This document shows positions 18,132-25,586 of a stretch of 64,000 nt of DNA, one piece after another (within the stretch, counting starts at the first letter, position 1; the number at the start of each line of letters is the position of its first letter). The position numbers were made by a program, and so were the translations under genes. A model generated the notes under the pieces. The model did not search any database. It saw only the letters and a program-made list of their open reading frames with translations, and was not told where the DNA came from. Source of the DNA: Halegenticoccus tardaugens (lineage in GTDB: Archaea; Halobacteriota; Halobacteria; Halobacteriales; Haloferacaceae); assembly GCF_004116405.1 (NCBI RefSeq), contig NZ_SDIC01000011.1:108083-172082 (forward strand). The letters are read 5' to 3'.

Positions 18132-18548
18132 ATGAAGTTGGTCGTCGATGCGAACGTCGTCATCTCTGCACTCATCGCTGACTCGAAGACTCGGGAACTC
18201 ATCGTCACGCTCGAACCGGAACTCCTGACAGCCGAGGTCGTCCACGACGAAATCGGGAACTACGAAGCCCTCATCGTCGAAAAATCGGGGATGGATGCAG
18301 ATAGAGTCCAACAGTTCATCGACCTTCTGTTCCAGTACATCGAGACGGTGCCTGCCAGCGAGTTCTACCCGCACATAGAGGAGGTGGACGAGGCGATAGG
18401 CGATACCGACCCAGACGACGTACTGTACGTCGCCTGTGCGCTCGCTCGTGACGCAGGTGTGTGGAGCGACGATTCTGATTTCGATGACCAAGACCTCGTG
18501 CCGGTGTTCACAACCAGCGAAGTAATCGAATCGTTCGATACGATGTGA
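18132..18548 (+). CDS. vapC: PIN-domain toxin (VapC family)
   Basis: 138 residues. Ribonuclease toxin that cleaves RNA when free. PIN-domain acidic residues are visible: Asp6 in KLVVDANVVISAL, a Glu in AEVVHDEIGNYE at about 36-40, DTDPDDVLYVACAL at about 95-108 and WSDDSDF at about 113-119. It ends in a short helix (SEVIESFDTM). The Asn next to the first Asp is typical. Paired with vapB in one operon. Length is at the long end for VapC, as in several archaeal PIN proteins. Confidence 0.88.
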   Translation: MKLVVDANVVISALIADSKTRELIVTLEPELLTAEVVHDEIGNYEALIVEKSGMDADRVQQFIDLLFQYIETVPASEFYPHIEEVDEAIGDTDPDDVLYVACALARDAGVWSDDSDFDDQDLVPVFTTSEVIESFDTM

Positions 18549-18576
18549 TTTAGGTGAGTCCCGGGAAACGGAAGAA

Positions 18577-18640
18577 GAGGTGACGTGCGCCATCTCGTAT
18601 GGTGGATTTCACCTATCTGAACAAAATTCACCAGCGTGAG
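18577..18640 (+). repeat. dispersed repeat, copy A
   Basis: 64 bases starting 28 nt after vapC. They align without gaps to 20004-20067 (copy C): 49 of 64 positions identical by my hand count, including 11 consecutive bases GGTGGATTTCA followed by CTATCTGAAC. The core has small inverted arms (GGTG..CACC). A third, weaker copy is at 19284-19312. Confidence 0.8.
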
Positions 18641-18738
18641 AACCGACAACACCTATCACTGTTATTGTACAACGAGTAGTACAGAATCGTCAAACGACCG
18701 TACGGACTGTTAAGTGAGAAAAGAAACACCAGTAGCGT

Positions 18739-19182
18739 ATGCCCCCGCAATCGATAATCTCACGTCCTACAAAAAGTACACTCCTCTCCGGAATCGTGGG
18801 CGGAATCCTCCACTTGAGTCTCGCGGGTGCGCTCTGGCTTTGGTTCGGATTCACCAGTCGCCTCGTCGGGAACGAGTTCCTCCTTCTCTACACTGCAATT
18901 GGTGCATTCACAGTCGGCGCAATTCCGAGCGCTCTGTTGTACGCGAAACGGCTCAAAGTCCCACTTATTATCGTCAGTGGATTATTCGTTGCTTCGGCGT
19001 TCAGCAACTGGGCCACCTACGTTGCTCAGTCACCGACACCGACTCCTGTTGATCCGACTGCGTTTGGCTGGTATCTGCTCGGTTGGTTCGTCGTCCTCGG
19101 AGTAGCCCTCTTTGCTGGTGGACTTGAACTTTCATTCCGTCGAAGGTGGCGAAATCGACGTGCGGAATCAACCAGTCCCTGA
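18739..19182 (+). CDS. four-helix membrane protein of unknown function
   Basis: 147 residues with four hydrophobic helices at about 18-38, 45-66, 72-92 and 110-130. It has a cytoplasmic basic tail (RRRWRNRRAE) and a Pro/Thr-rich loop (SPTPTPVDPT). No family recognised. AT-richer codons than the core. It sits between the two toxin-antitoxin modules with repeat copies on both sides, so it may be cargo of the same island. Confidence 0.7.
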   Translation: MPPQSIISRPTKSTLLSGIVGGILHLSLAGALWLWFGFTSRLVGNEFLLLYTAIGAFTVGAIPSALLYAKRLKVPLIIVSGLFVASAFSNWATYVAQSPTPTPVDPTAFGWYLLGWFVVLGVALFAGGLELSFRRRWRNRRAESTSP

Positions 19183-19283
19183 AAAACGGCTCTGTTACTA
19201 TCTGTCATCCAAATTCCAGTCACCGACGTTCCGGTTCACAGAATTGCGGTAAAATAGGCGAAATCTGTTTCATCAGTTGAGAA

Positions 19284-19312
19284 CCTGAACAAAATTTCCC
19301 AGCGCGAAAATC
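19284..19312 (+). repeat. dispersed repeat, degenerate copy B
   Basis: CTGAACAAAATTTCCCAGCG and the next nine bases match the right half of copy A (18618-18646) with a handful of differences. Upstream, GCGGTAAA at 19246-19253 matches the sequence preceding copy C. It lies between the membrane-protein gene and mazF. Confidence 0.6.
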
Positions 19313-19318
19313 GGTAGC

Positions 19319-19672
19319 TCAATCCAGCTCGAGACTTAGTTTCAGTGCTTCATCCACCTCGGTCATGGTCGGCTCGCTCAGCCTTCCGACGACCGAGTGA
19401 ATCCGCTTTTCGATTGAGACGACGCGAATCTGGTCGAGACGAACCGAGGAGTCCTTCTCGAACGGCGACCCTGCTGCTTCGACGAGCACCTCGAACGGGT
19501 AGCCTCGATGCGTGCCAGTTGCCGGGGCGACGATGGTCGTGCTGGAATTTCGGTTTCCAACATCGTTCTGCACGACTACGGCGGGGCGGGTCTTCTTCAT
19601 CTCGTGGCCTTCGGCGGGGTCAAGTCGGACGATGGCAACGTCGCCGCGTCGAACGTCAGTACTCTCACTCAT
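19319..19672 (-). CDS. mazF: MazF/PemK-family toxin
   Basis: 117 residues. Sequence-specific endoribonuclease toxin. Seen: RRGDVAIVRLDPAEGHEMKK with the GDV and conserved E-KTRPAVVVQ, then SSTTIVAPATG, and DSSVRLDQIRVVSIEKR, all PemK-family landmarks. ATG overlaps the antitoxin stop by four bases (19669-19672), so the two are co-translated. Normal length. Confidence 0.93.
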   Translation of the reverse strand: MSESTDVRRGDVAIVRLDPAEGHEMKKTRPAVVVQNDVGNRNSSTTIVAPATGTHRGYPFEVLVEAAGSPFEKDSSVRLDQIRVVSIEKRIHSVVGRLSEPTMTEVDEALKLSLELD

Positions 19673-19905
19673 TCATCCAGTCCGCGCCACGCCTCGTCGG
19701 ACACCTCGTCCCACTCCTCAGAGAGAGCCTCAGCACTCTCAGACGCTTCTCTATACGCGGCGGCCAGTTCCTCTTCGTCAGGACCGTCGGATTCGACCTC
19801 GACGATCGCGACGGTCACACGCTTATTCGCATACTCCGTCCCGAGGTAGACTCTCCCCCGGTCGTCTGTATCGTTGGTCCGGAGGTCATGAGCATCTACT
19901 TTCAT
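19669..19905 (-). CDS. antitoxin of the MazEF-type pair
   Basis: 78 residues from ATG 19905. A GTG 12 bases upstream is in frame but lies inside the operator repeat and inside the expected transcript start, so ATG is preferred. N-terminus MKVDAHDLRTNDTDDRGRVY, then a strand TVAIVEVE, then a very acidic helical half (EELAAAYREASESAEALSEE) that would cover the basic toxin. It is not a classical AbrB-type MazE; I do not recognise a named family. First gene of the operon. Confidence 0.82.
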   Translation of the reverse strand: MKVDAHDLRTNDTDDRGRVYLGTEYANKRVTVAIVEVESDGPDEEELAAAYREASESAEALSEEWDEVSDEAWRGLDE

Positions 19906-19912
19906 CGTGTTA

Positions 19913-19958
19913 CCCACTAAGACCCACTGCTTAATAACTCTCGCCCACTATTACCCAC
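19913..19958 (-). promoter_or_regulatory. mazEF promoter between two direct repeats
   Basis: On the + strand CCCACTAAGACCCAC (19913-19927) and CCCACTATTACCCAC (19944-19958) share 13 of 15 bases and are 31 bp apart, about three helical turns. Exactly between them lies TTAATAA (19931-19937). On the minus strand this is a TATA box about 29 nt before ATG 19905. The arrangement looks like an operator pair bracketing the promoter, as expected for autoregulation. Confidence 0.72.
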
Positions 19959-20003
19959 GAGGATTCTGATGCACGAGTATATTTGAGAAGCGGTAAATTT
20001 GGT

Positions 20004-20067
20004 GAAGTGACGTACGCAGTCTCACGCGGTGGATTTCATCTATCTGAACGAGGTTCATCAGCGAGTG
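20004..20067 (+). repeat. dispersed repeat, copy C
   Basis: 64 bases upstream of mazEF, ungapped match to copy A (18577-18640), 49 of 64 identical. Together the copies bracket the membrane-protein gene and the MazEF operon. Confidence 0.8.
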
Positions 20068-20071
20068 GATA

Positions 20072-20087
20072 GGTGGCACACGCCACC
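20072..20087 (-). other. short perfect hairpin at the island edge
   Basis: GGTGGC-ACAC-GCCACC at 20072-20087, 12 bp beyond the stop of the minus-strand gene ending at 20100. No T-tract follows on the minus strand, so it is a weak terminator candidate. It also marks the right edge of the low-GC island. Confidence 0.4.
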
Positions 20088-20099
20088 GGGTAATTCGCG

Positions 20100-20330
20100 T
20101 TATTCCGCCCCGCCGTCGGATTTCTCCGTCGATGCCGTCCCCTCCGCGATCAGCGTCTCGTTTTCGACCTCGCGAACTCGTTTCCCCGCCTTGAACAGTT
20201 CGTAGGTCAGTAGGATCAGACCCAAGAGCGTGAACGGAGGGAGCAAAAGGAGCACGCCGAGGATCAATCGCCAGCGGGGAACGTACTCCAGCCGAGCCTC
20301 CACCTCCTCGATGACGTTTCTGTCGCTCAT
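20100..20330 (-). CDS. small membrane protein of unknown function
   Basis: 76 residues: amphipathic start EEVEARLEYVPRW, one long hydrophobic hairpin at about 21-46 (LGVLLLLPPFTLLGLILLTYELF), then a charged cytoplasmic tail. Base composition is that of the core genome. A conserved haloarchaeal small protein, as far as I can tell, with no known role. Confidence 0.75.
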   Translation of the reverse strand: MSDRNVIEEVEARLEYVPRWRLILGVLLLLPPFTLLGLILLTYELFKAGKRVREVENETLIAEGTASTEKSDGGAE

Positions 20331-20391
20331 TCGGGGACCTCTACGACCGCCCGGGAAAAAAGATTGATGAAGCGACGGGGCGAGGAAGGGT

Positions 20392-21072
20392 TCAGTACTC
20401 CCAGAGCCGCTCGATCCGCGAGTCGATCTCCGGGTGGTCGTCGCGCAGCGTCTCGACGTCCGTCTCGCCGTCGACGTTGATCACGTGGACCTCCCCGCGG
20501 CGCTCGGAGTAGACGTCCTGGAAGTCGTACACGACGCCTACGACGCAGACGTCGTCGGGGACGTCGTCGCTCTCGACGAGGAACTCGACCTGCCTGTCGA
20601 CGTTGTACTCGACGAGCCGGTTTACGGCCTCGGTTCGGCTCACCCCCGACGGGAGCGACCCGACGCCGGCCTCGAGGTGGGGTTTCAGCAGGCCGAGGCA
20701 GTGATCGATCCCCGCCGGCTCGGAGAGCCCGTCCGTCAGATCGTCGTACGCGGCCGTCACGGCCCCGCAGCCCGTGTGCCCCACGACGACGACGGTGTCG
20801 GTTCCCGTGTGCCGAATCGGATAGAGGACGTCCCCCGAGACCGCTTCCCCGGCGTCGGTTCGCTGAACGACGCGGTTTCCGATGTTGCCGCAGGTGAAGA
20901 GGTGGCCGGGTTCGTCGTTCCCCCAGGCGTGATCCTGCAGGACGCGCGAATCCGAACAGCAGACGGTGACCGCGTCGGGCTCTTGGGAGTCCTGCACGCC
21001 GTCGAACCGGGACCGGTACTCGCTCGCGTGTTCCGAATTGTTCCGCAGCAACTCGACGATCGTCTCGCGCAT
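20392..21072 (-). CDS. beta-class carbonic anhydrase
   Basis: 226 residues. Interconverts CO2 and bicarbonate. Zinc ligands and catalytic dyad are present: CCSDSR at 38-43 (Cys, Asp41, Arg43) and GHTGCGA at 98-104 (His99, Cys102). Other family blocks: HLFTCGNIGNRV at about 57-68 and the end QDVYSERRGEVHVINVDG. An upstream in-frame Met (21120) exists, but ATG 21072 is supported by the TATA-like box at 21096-21104 placed for a leaderless message. A C-terminal segment IDSRIERLWEY follows. Confidence 0.94.
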   Translation of the reverse strand: MRETIVELLRNNSEHASEYRSRFDGVQDSQEPDAVTVCCSDSRVLQDHAWGNDEPGHLFTCGNIGNRVVQRTDAGEAVSGDVLYPIRHTGTDTVVVVGHTGCGAVTAAYDDLTDGLSEPAGIDHCLGLLKPHLEAGVGSLPSGVSRTEAVNRLVEYNVDRQVEFLVESDDVPDDVCVVGVVYDFQDVYSERRGEVHVINVDGETDVETLRDDHPEIDSRIERLWEY

Positions 21073-21095
21073 GGTTATGCGAACGTCCGCCTTCG

Positions 21096-21104
21096 GATAT
21101 ATTC
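21096..21104 (-). promoter_or_regulatory. TATA-like box for carbonic anhydrase
   Basis: GATATATTC on the + strand (GAATATATC on the minus strand), centred about 28 nt before ATG 21072. It supports the downstream Met as start and a leaderless transcript. Confidence 0.65.
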
Positions 21105-21157
21105 CTTGGCTCGACCGCAAGCGAGGGGGCGTTTCGAAAGCCGGTCCGACCGGTCGA

Positions 21158-22249
21158 TCAGTCGCTCGCCGGGTCGGCGACCCGGCCCACGTCGGTCGGA
21201 TCTTCGAGTTCGCCCATCACCGACTCGAACGCGTCGGTCGCCGTCACGATCCCGACGGCCTCCTCGCCGTCCCGCACCAGCGCGAGCTCCTGCCGCTCCT
21301 CCTGAAACCGATCGATGAGTTCGCTGATCGTCGCGTCCGCCTCGGCGGTCAGCGGATCGGCGGCGAGATCCTCGAACGCGACCTCGCCGTCGCGAATCTC
21401 GTCGAGGTGCCTCGTGATCGTCGGGACGTAGACGATCCCGCGAAAGTCGGTGAGCGAGTCGCCGACGAGCGGAAACCGGGTGTGAGGATGTTCCTCCAGG
21501 ACCGACAGGTTCTCTTCGAACGATCGCTCGGTCGAGAGCGTCGCCACGTTATCCGGCGAGATCGCGATCTCTCCGACCGGCCGTTCGCCGACTTTGAGCG
21601 CGTTGAGCACCTCCTCGCGACGCTCCTCGGAGAGATCGCCCCGATCGAGCACCTCGCCGATCTCGTTGCGGAGGTCCGCCCTGCTTTCGATCGCGTCGGT
21701 CTCCGCTTCCACCCACGACCGGCTGATCTCGACGCCGAACAGCCGCAGGGTCCACTTCGCGACCTTGTCACCGAGATATATGAGCGGATATATGAACATC
21801 GTGAACCAGTACAGCGGCCGCGCGCCGTACCGGGCGATGAGCTTCGTCCGCTCGACGCCGAGGTAGGTCGGCGTCTGCTCGCCGTGGGTCAGGTGCAGGA
21901 GGTTGATGATGAAAAAGGACAACGCCACGGCGACGACGTGCGTCGATCCCGGCGCGAGCGCGTCGATTCGCGCCGCGCCGAGAAGCGGCTCCAGGACCGC
22001 GACGAGCGCCGGTTCGGCGACGATCCCGACCGCGATGCTGGAGGCGGTGATGCCGACCTGACAGCTCGTCAGATAGATCTCGAGCCGTTCCGTCATCTCC
22101 CAGGGTCGCCGCAGCCCCGGTTCGTCGAACTCCGATTCCGGGTACTGGCGGACGCGCGTCAGCGCGAACTCCGTCGCGACGAAGAACGCGTTCGCGAGGA
22201 TGAGAAGCAATCCCGCGACAATCCGCCCGCCGGCTACCAACGTGTCCAT
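21158..22249 (-). CDS. CNNM-domain/CBS-domain membrane protein (CorC/HlyC-like)
   Basis: 363 residues. N-terminal CNNM (DUF21) membrane domain at about 1-180 with four helices and the signature ANAFFVATEFALTRVR and SCQVGITASSIAVGIV. A CBS pair follows at about 225-345 (LEEHPHTRFPLVGDSLTDFRG; ELALVRDGEEAVGIVT). The family exports or senses Mg2+/Co2+ and binds ATP-Mg through CBS. No C-terminal CorC_HlyC transporter-associated domain is visible, as in many archaeal members. Same strand as carbonic anhydrase, 85 bp apart. Confidence 0.9.
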   Translation of the reverse strand: MDTLVAGGRIVAGLLLILANAFFVATEFALTRVRQYPESEFDEPGLRRPWEMTERLEIYLTSCQVGITASSIAVGIVAEPALVAVLEPLLGAARIDALAPGSTHVVAVALSFFIINLLHLTHGEQTPTYLGVERTKLIARYGARPLYWFTMFIYPLIYLGDKVAKWTLRLFGVEISRSWVEAETDAIESRADLRNEIGEVLDRGDLSEERREEVLNALKVGERPVGEIAISPDNVATLSTERSFEENLSVLEEHPHTRFPLVGDSLTDFRGIVYVPTITRHLDEIRDGEVAFEDLAADPLTAEADATISELIDRFQEERQELALVRDGEEAVGIVTATDAFESVMGELEDPTDVGRVADPASD

Positions 22250-22405
22250 CTAGATTTCCCTCCCGCCGCGGTACACGAGGCACCCAAATAAGCGGGTTGG
22301 CCGAGAAGGGCGATGGGGGACGAGACAGAGACGGGCGCGCGACGACGACCGCGCCGTCTCGGTACTCGCCGACCTCCCTCGACGTTCGCCTCCTCCGTTC
22401 GACCT

Positions 22406-22687
22406 TCACCGACCGCGGAGCAGCGCGTACGCGCCGCCGACGGCGACGGACAGGGCGTAGCTTCCGGCGAGGAACGGGGCCCAGTACACCCACAGGGCGT
22501 AGTTGGGAAAGAGGGCGCTCCCGATCGAGCTGCCGACCGTCATGAGCAGGTAGCCGGGGTACGCGAGCGGCGTCATGAGCCGGGCGTCGAGCCGACCGAC
22601 GAGAAGCGGAATCACGAGCAGCGCGTAGACGACGAGGACGGCGCGGCCGACCAGGAGGTCGCGCGCCGTCGCATCCCGGCCGCTCAT
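22406..22687 (-). CDS. small three-helix membrane protein
   Basis: 93 residues from ATG 22687, which overlaps the stop of the upstream gene (ATGA). Hydrophobic helices at about 15-30, 42-60 and 64-90. The first helix starts with VGRAVLVVYALLV. No family recognised. Coupled to the aspartoacylase-like gene, so it probably assists it at the membrane (inference only). Confidence 0.75.
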   Translation of the reverse strand: MSGRDATARDLLVGRAVLVVYALLVIPLLVGRLDARLMTPLAYPGYLLMTVGSSIGSALFPNYALWVYWAPFLAGSYALSVAVGGAYALLRGR

Positions 22688-23535
22688 CCGTCGAACGCTC
22701 CTTCGGGCACAGTCACGTCCGGAGCGTGGGCGAGCCCGTGCTGCGTGAGAAGCGCCGAGACCAGCAGCTTCGTCCAGCGGATCCGGGTCCGAACGTCGAG
22801 CAGGAAGGTCGTCGCCTCGATGATGTACCCGGCGCGTCCCAGGTCGCCGGCGACCTTGTGGACGAGCAGCGGGGCGTCGCCGTCGATGACGTTTCCCCGT
22901 TGGAAGCGGTGAAACGGCATCGCCCACGGGACGCGCTCGTCGTTCAGGTGTCCGATCGCCGCGTCGGCGTACGCGACCGCGTCGCCGACGTCCGTCGGGA
23001 AGACGGCCTGTCCGACCTGCCCCCGATGGGTCCCGTAGATACCCCGCGCCCAGTGTAAATCGAAGACGACGTCCGGGTCGTGTCGCTCGACGGTCCCCCA
23101 CAGCGCCCGCGCCAGCTCCGTCGTCGGTTCCTCGCCGGGCGGAAACTGGCGGTTCAGGTCGCCGCCGACCCCGTGTCGCTCGTCCCGCTCTATCGCGACC
23201 CGGTTCGCCTCGGGCACCGCGACGAGCGTTCCGGCCTCGAACGACCACTCGGCGACGTCGGCGGCGGCGAGATAGCCGCTCCGCTCGTTGCCGTGCACGC
23301 CGCCGAAGACCATCGCGGTCGGGCCCGGTTCCGGGGCGTCGACGACGACGACCTCGGTCTCGTGGCGCGTCCCGTCGAGTATCTTCTCGCGCGACCGCTC
23401 CGCTCCAGCGCCGTTCGTCGTCGTCGCGCGACCGACGTCACCGGCGTCGCCGAAGCGGGACGGCCCCGCGCCGACGAACGGGACGGCGGCTCCGACTCCT
23501 CCGAGGGCTCTCGCGAGAAACGACCGTCGTCTCAT
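22684..23535 (-). CDS. Tat-exported succinylglutamate desuccinylase/aspartoacylase-like zinc hydrolase
   Basis: 283 residues from ATG 23535. The N-terminus MRRRSFLARALGGVGAAVPF is a twin-arginine signal peptide; a Met nine codons upstream would bury it. Zinc carboxypeptidase-like (M14, AstE/ASPA) landmarks: GGVHGNERSG with the His-Glu pair, GDLNRQFPPG, and DLHWARGIY. It probably hydrolyses an N-acyl amino acid or related amide outside the membrane. The substrate cannot be named. Coupled to the small membrane protein downstream. Confidence 0.85.
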   Translation of the reverse strand: MRRRSFLARALGGVGAAVPFVGAGPSRFGDAGDVGRATTTNGAGAERSREKILDGTRHETEVVVVDAPEPGPTAMVFGGVHGNERSGYLAAADVAEWSFEAGTLVAVPEANRVAIERDERHGVGGDLNRQFPPGEEPTTELARALWGTVERHDPDVVFDLHWARGIYGTHRGQVGQAVFPTDVGDAVAYADAAIGHLNDERVPWAMPFHRFQRGNVIDGDAPLLVHKVAGDLGRAGYIIEATTFLLDVRTRIRWTKLLVSALLTQHGLAHAPDVTVPEGAFDG

Positions 23536-23678
23536 TGTCGGGTGGACCCGTTCCGCGACCATGAGTATGTTCCTTCTCCGCCACAGCGGGCTCGAACGTC
23601 GGCGCGGCGAGCGTGCCGCTTATACGCCTGATAAATGAAAGCACCGTACTTACTCCGTCTCGCGACGGAACTCGGACC

Positions 23679-24101
23679 ATGCCCGTGAGAGACCTCGCGA
23701 ACAGCGACGTCGTGACGGCGAGCAGGGACGAATCGGTGACGGAGATCGCACGGAAGCTCGCGGACGAGAACGTCGGGACCGTCGTGATCACGGAGGGCGA
23801 CGAGCCGATCGGCGTCGTCTCCGACCGGGATATCGCGCTCGCGATTCCAGAGGGAGACGTGTCGTCGATGACCGCCGAGGACTTCCTCGACAGGGAGGTC
23901 GTGACCGTTCGCGCCGACGCCGAGGGGATCGAACTGGCCCGAACGATCGGAGAGGCGAAGGTTCGACGGATCCCCGTCGTCGACGACGGGGGATCGCTCG
24001 TCGGCATCGCCACGCTCGACGACATGGTCGCGACGATCGGCGAAGAGATGCAGGAGGTCGCGAACGTCATCGAAGCGCAGTCGCCGGGGTACTCGCCCTG
24101 A
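23679..24101 (+). CDS. tandem CBS-domain protein
   Basis: 140 residues, two CBS motifs (about 8-60 and 70-130) ending in GVVSDRDIALAI and GIATLDDMVATI. Such stand-alone pairs bind adenine nucleotides or SAM and regulate a partner protein. ATG 23679 gives the family N-terminus (MPVRDLANSDVVTAS); an upstream frame is open but unlike the family. Divergent from the Tat hydrolase. Confidence 0.92.
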   Translation: MPVRDLANSDVVTASRDESVTEIARKLADENVGTVVITEGDEPIGVVSDRDIALAIPEGDVSSMTAEDFLDREVVTVRADAEGIELARTIGEAKVRRIPVVDDGGSLVGIATLDDMVATIGEEMQEVANVIEAQSPGYSP

Positions 24102-24138
24102 GCGCCGGCGGGAGAGGCCGTTCCGCGCGGACGCGGCG

Positions 24139-25215
24139 CTACGGGAGTCCCTCTTCTTCAGGATTGTCCTCCTCGAACGTCCGCCGCATCTCCTCGAAGT
24201 ACTCGTCGCCCGTGATCGCGTGCAGTTGGCGGAGCTGGTGGATGTGGACGGCGTGGTAGAACTCGTTGCCGCGGTAGCCGCGGTTCAGGCCGTACCAGCT
24301 CACCTCGCCGGGTTCGCGGTACTCCTCGATGTGGTCCGCCACCGTGGTGATCGCCGCCTGCACCAGCGCCTCGCTGAACTCGTCTTTCGTGAGGAGCCAG
24401 TGCTCGTATATCCCCCACAGTCCGACGTTGAAGCCGTTGAGCACGTGCGTCGGCGGATCGTGGGGGTACTCTTCGATCCAGTAGTAGCCGTCGTCGACCA
24501 TCGCCGTCCACGGCTCGCCGTCCGCCGCCGATCGTTTCAGACGAGTGAAACTTCGGAACACGTCGTCGGCGACGTCCACGTACCGCTCCTCGCCGGTCGT
24601 CTCGTACAGCCGGAGGTACGCGGAGAGGGAGGTCCCCTGCGCCATCCCGGAGTACCAGGGCGCTTCGAGTTGGACGCCGGACCCGCCCTTGTCCATCGTG
24701 TAGGGGAAGTACGGGATCCCGCCGTCGACCGTCGTCGCGGTGTCGAGGAAGGCGTCGCCGATCTCGATGGCCTTCTCCAGGTACGGCTCGCGTTCGATCT
24801 CGCGGTAACAGTGCAACAGGCCCATCGCGAGCCGCGAGGTCCGAAGCGGCATGAGGCCCTCCTCGCCGCCTATGTTCGCCTCGACGACGTTCGGGAGCTC
24901 GTCGACCTGGTCCGCGTTGTACCGACACTCCTGCGGTTCTCGGCGGTCGTCGTGGATGAACTGCGGCCGCTCCTCGTAGGGGACCTCGCGCAGTTCGTAC
25001 GGCTCCCGTTTCGCGACGACGCCGTCGATCTCGATCTCGGCGGCGTCGGGGCGGGGAGTCGCGGTCGCCGTCTCCGTCGCGGTCGTCTCCGTCGGCCGCT
25101 CGGTTTTCGTTCCCCCCGCGGTCGTCTCCGATCCTCGTCGGTCCGGATTTTCGATCGCGTCGGTGCAGCCGGCGACGCTCGCGGCGAGCAACGCGTCGAA
25201 GGAACGCCGATCCAT
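24139..25215 (-). CDS. lipoprotein with D-glucuronyl C5-epimerase-type domain
   Basis: 358 residues. The N-terminus MDRRSF..LLAASVAGC has twin Arg and a lipobox with Cys17, so a Tat lipoprotein is likely. A Thr/Glu-rich spacer follows (ETTAGGTKTERPTETTATET region, to about 55). The body is an all-helical barrel with hallmarks of the C5-epimerase C-terminal family: APWYSGMAQGTSLSAYLRLY, then YPHDPPTHVLNGFNVGLWGI, then YHAVHIHQLRQLH. The family inverts C5 of glucuronic acid in polymers (heparosan, alginate-like chains). Here the target could be surface glycan or exopolysaccharide uronic acids (inference). No glycan operon is next to it. Confidence 0.82.
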   Translation of the reverse strand: MDRRSFDALLAASVAGCTDAIENPDRRGSETTAGGTKTERPTETTATETATATPRPDAAEIEIDGVVAKREPYELREVPYEERPQFIHDDRREPQECRYNADQVDELPNVVEANIGGEEGLMPLRTSRLAMGLLHCYREIEREPYLEKAIEIGDAFLDTATTVDGGIPYFPYTMDKGGSGVQLEAPWYSGMAQGTSLSAYLRLYETTGEERYVDVADDVFRSFTRLKRSAADGEPWTAMVDDGYYWIEEYPHDPPTHVLNGFNVGLWGIYEHWLLTKDEFSEALVQAAITTVADHIEEYREPGEVSWYGLNRGYRGNEFYHAVHIHQLRQLHAITGDEYFEEMRRTFEEDNPEEEGLP

Positions 25216-25586
25216 CCCTCACGACCTCCGAACCAACCGGAGAGTAATAGCGGCGGCCGGAGCGTGCGGATTCCGCGGAGGGCTGAGGAGTTCAACAGGT
25301 GACATATAATTCCGGTCACAATAGTTGGCGAAGCGATATTAATGTGACGGCCGCGAACACGTTCACGTTCGACGACAGGCCGGCCGAGACGGGGGCACAG
25401 AGCGGACCGGCTGGAGTCGATCGAAGAAGCGCGGTCGATCGTTCCGATCCGGCGGCCAGAGCCGCATATATATCCGCCAGAGCGGTTCGGCAGCACCGCT
25501 ATGGCTCCGCGCGTCGTGGAACCGTCCGTGATGGAGAGACGGTCGACAGAAGCGCCGCGATCGCCCTCGTTCGGCGCTCGACGGTG
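25216..25586. other. divergent promoter region, no clear gene
   Basis: About 370 bp between the epimerase lipoprotein and the methyltransferase. The methyltransferase frame stays open through it, but its codons are unlike the family, so I treat it as noncoding. It holds an exact inverted repeat GTGAC-N11-GTCAC at 25299-25319 around a TATA-like CATATAAT (25303-25310), a further GTGAC at 25344-25348, and a second TATA-like CATATATAT at 25465-25473 followed by ATG 25501. A box for the minus-strand gene (CTATTACTC, 25243-25251 region) is possible. Confidence 0.55.

Larger units (their letters stand above)
17229..20099. other. low-GC accessory island with two toxin-antitoxin modules
   Basis: From the base after the chorismate mutase stop the composition falls sharply and AT-rich codons appear; GC-rich sequence resumes near 20100. 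The segment contains a split small gene (17402-17760), VapBC, a four-helix membrane protein and MazEF. Two clear copies and one degenerate copy of a dispersed repeat lie between them. The left flank at 17285-17294 holds a short inverted match to the repeat core (TATCTGAACA). No integrase or transposase was found. Acquired DNA is the likely explanation (inference from composition and content). Confidence 0.75.

Noticed and set aside
25299..25583. Longer N-terminus for the methyltransferase
   Set aside because: Residues are unlike any methyltransferase N-terminus and cover promoter-like elements; treated as noncoding.
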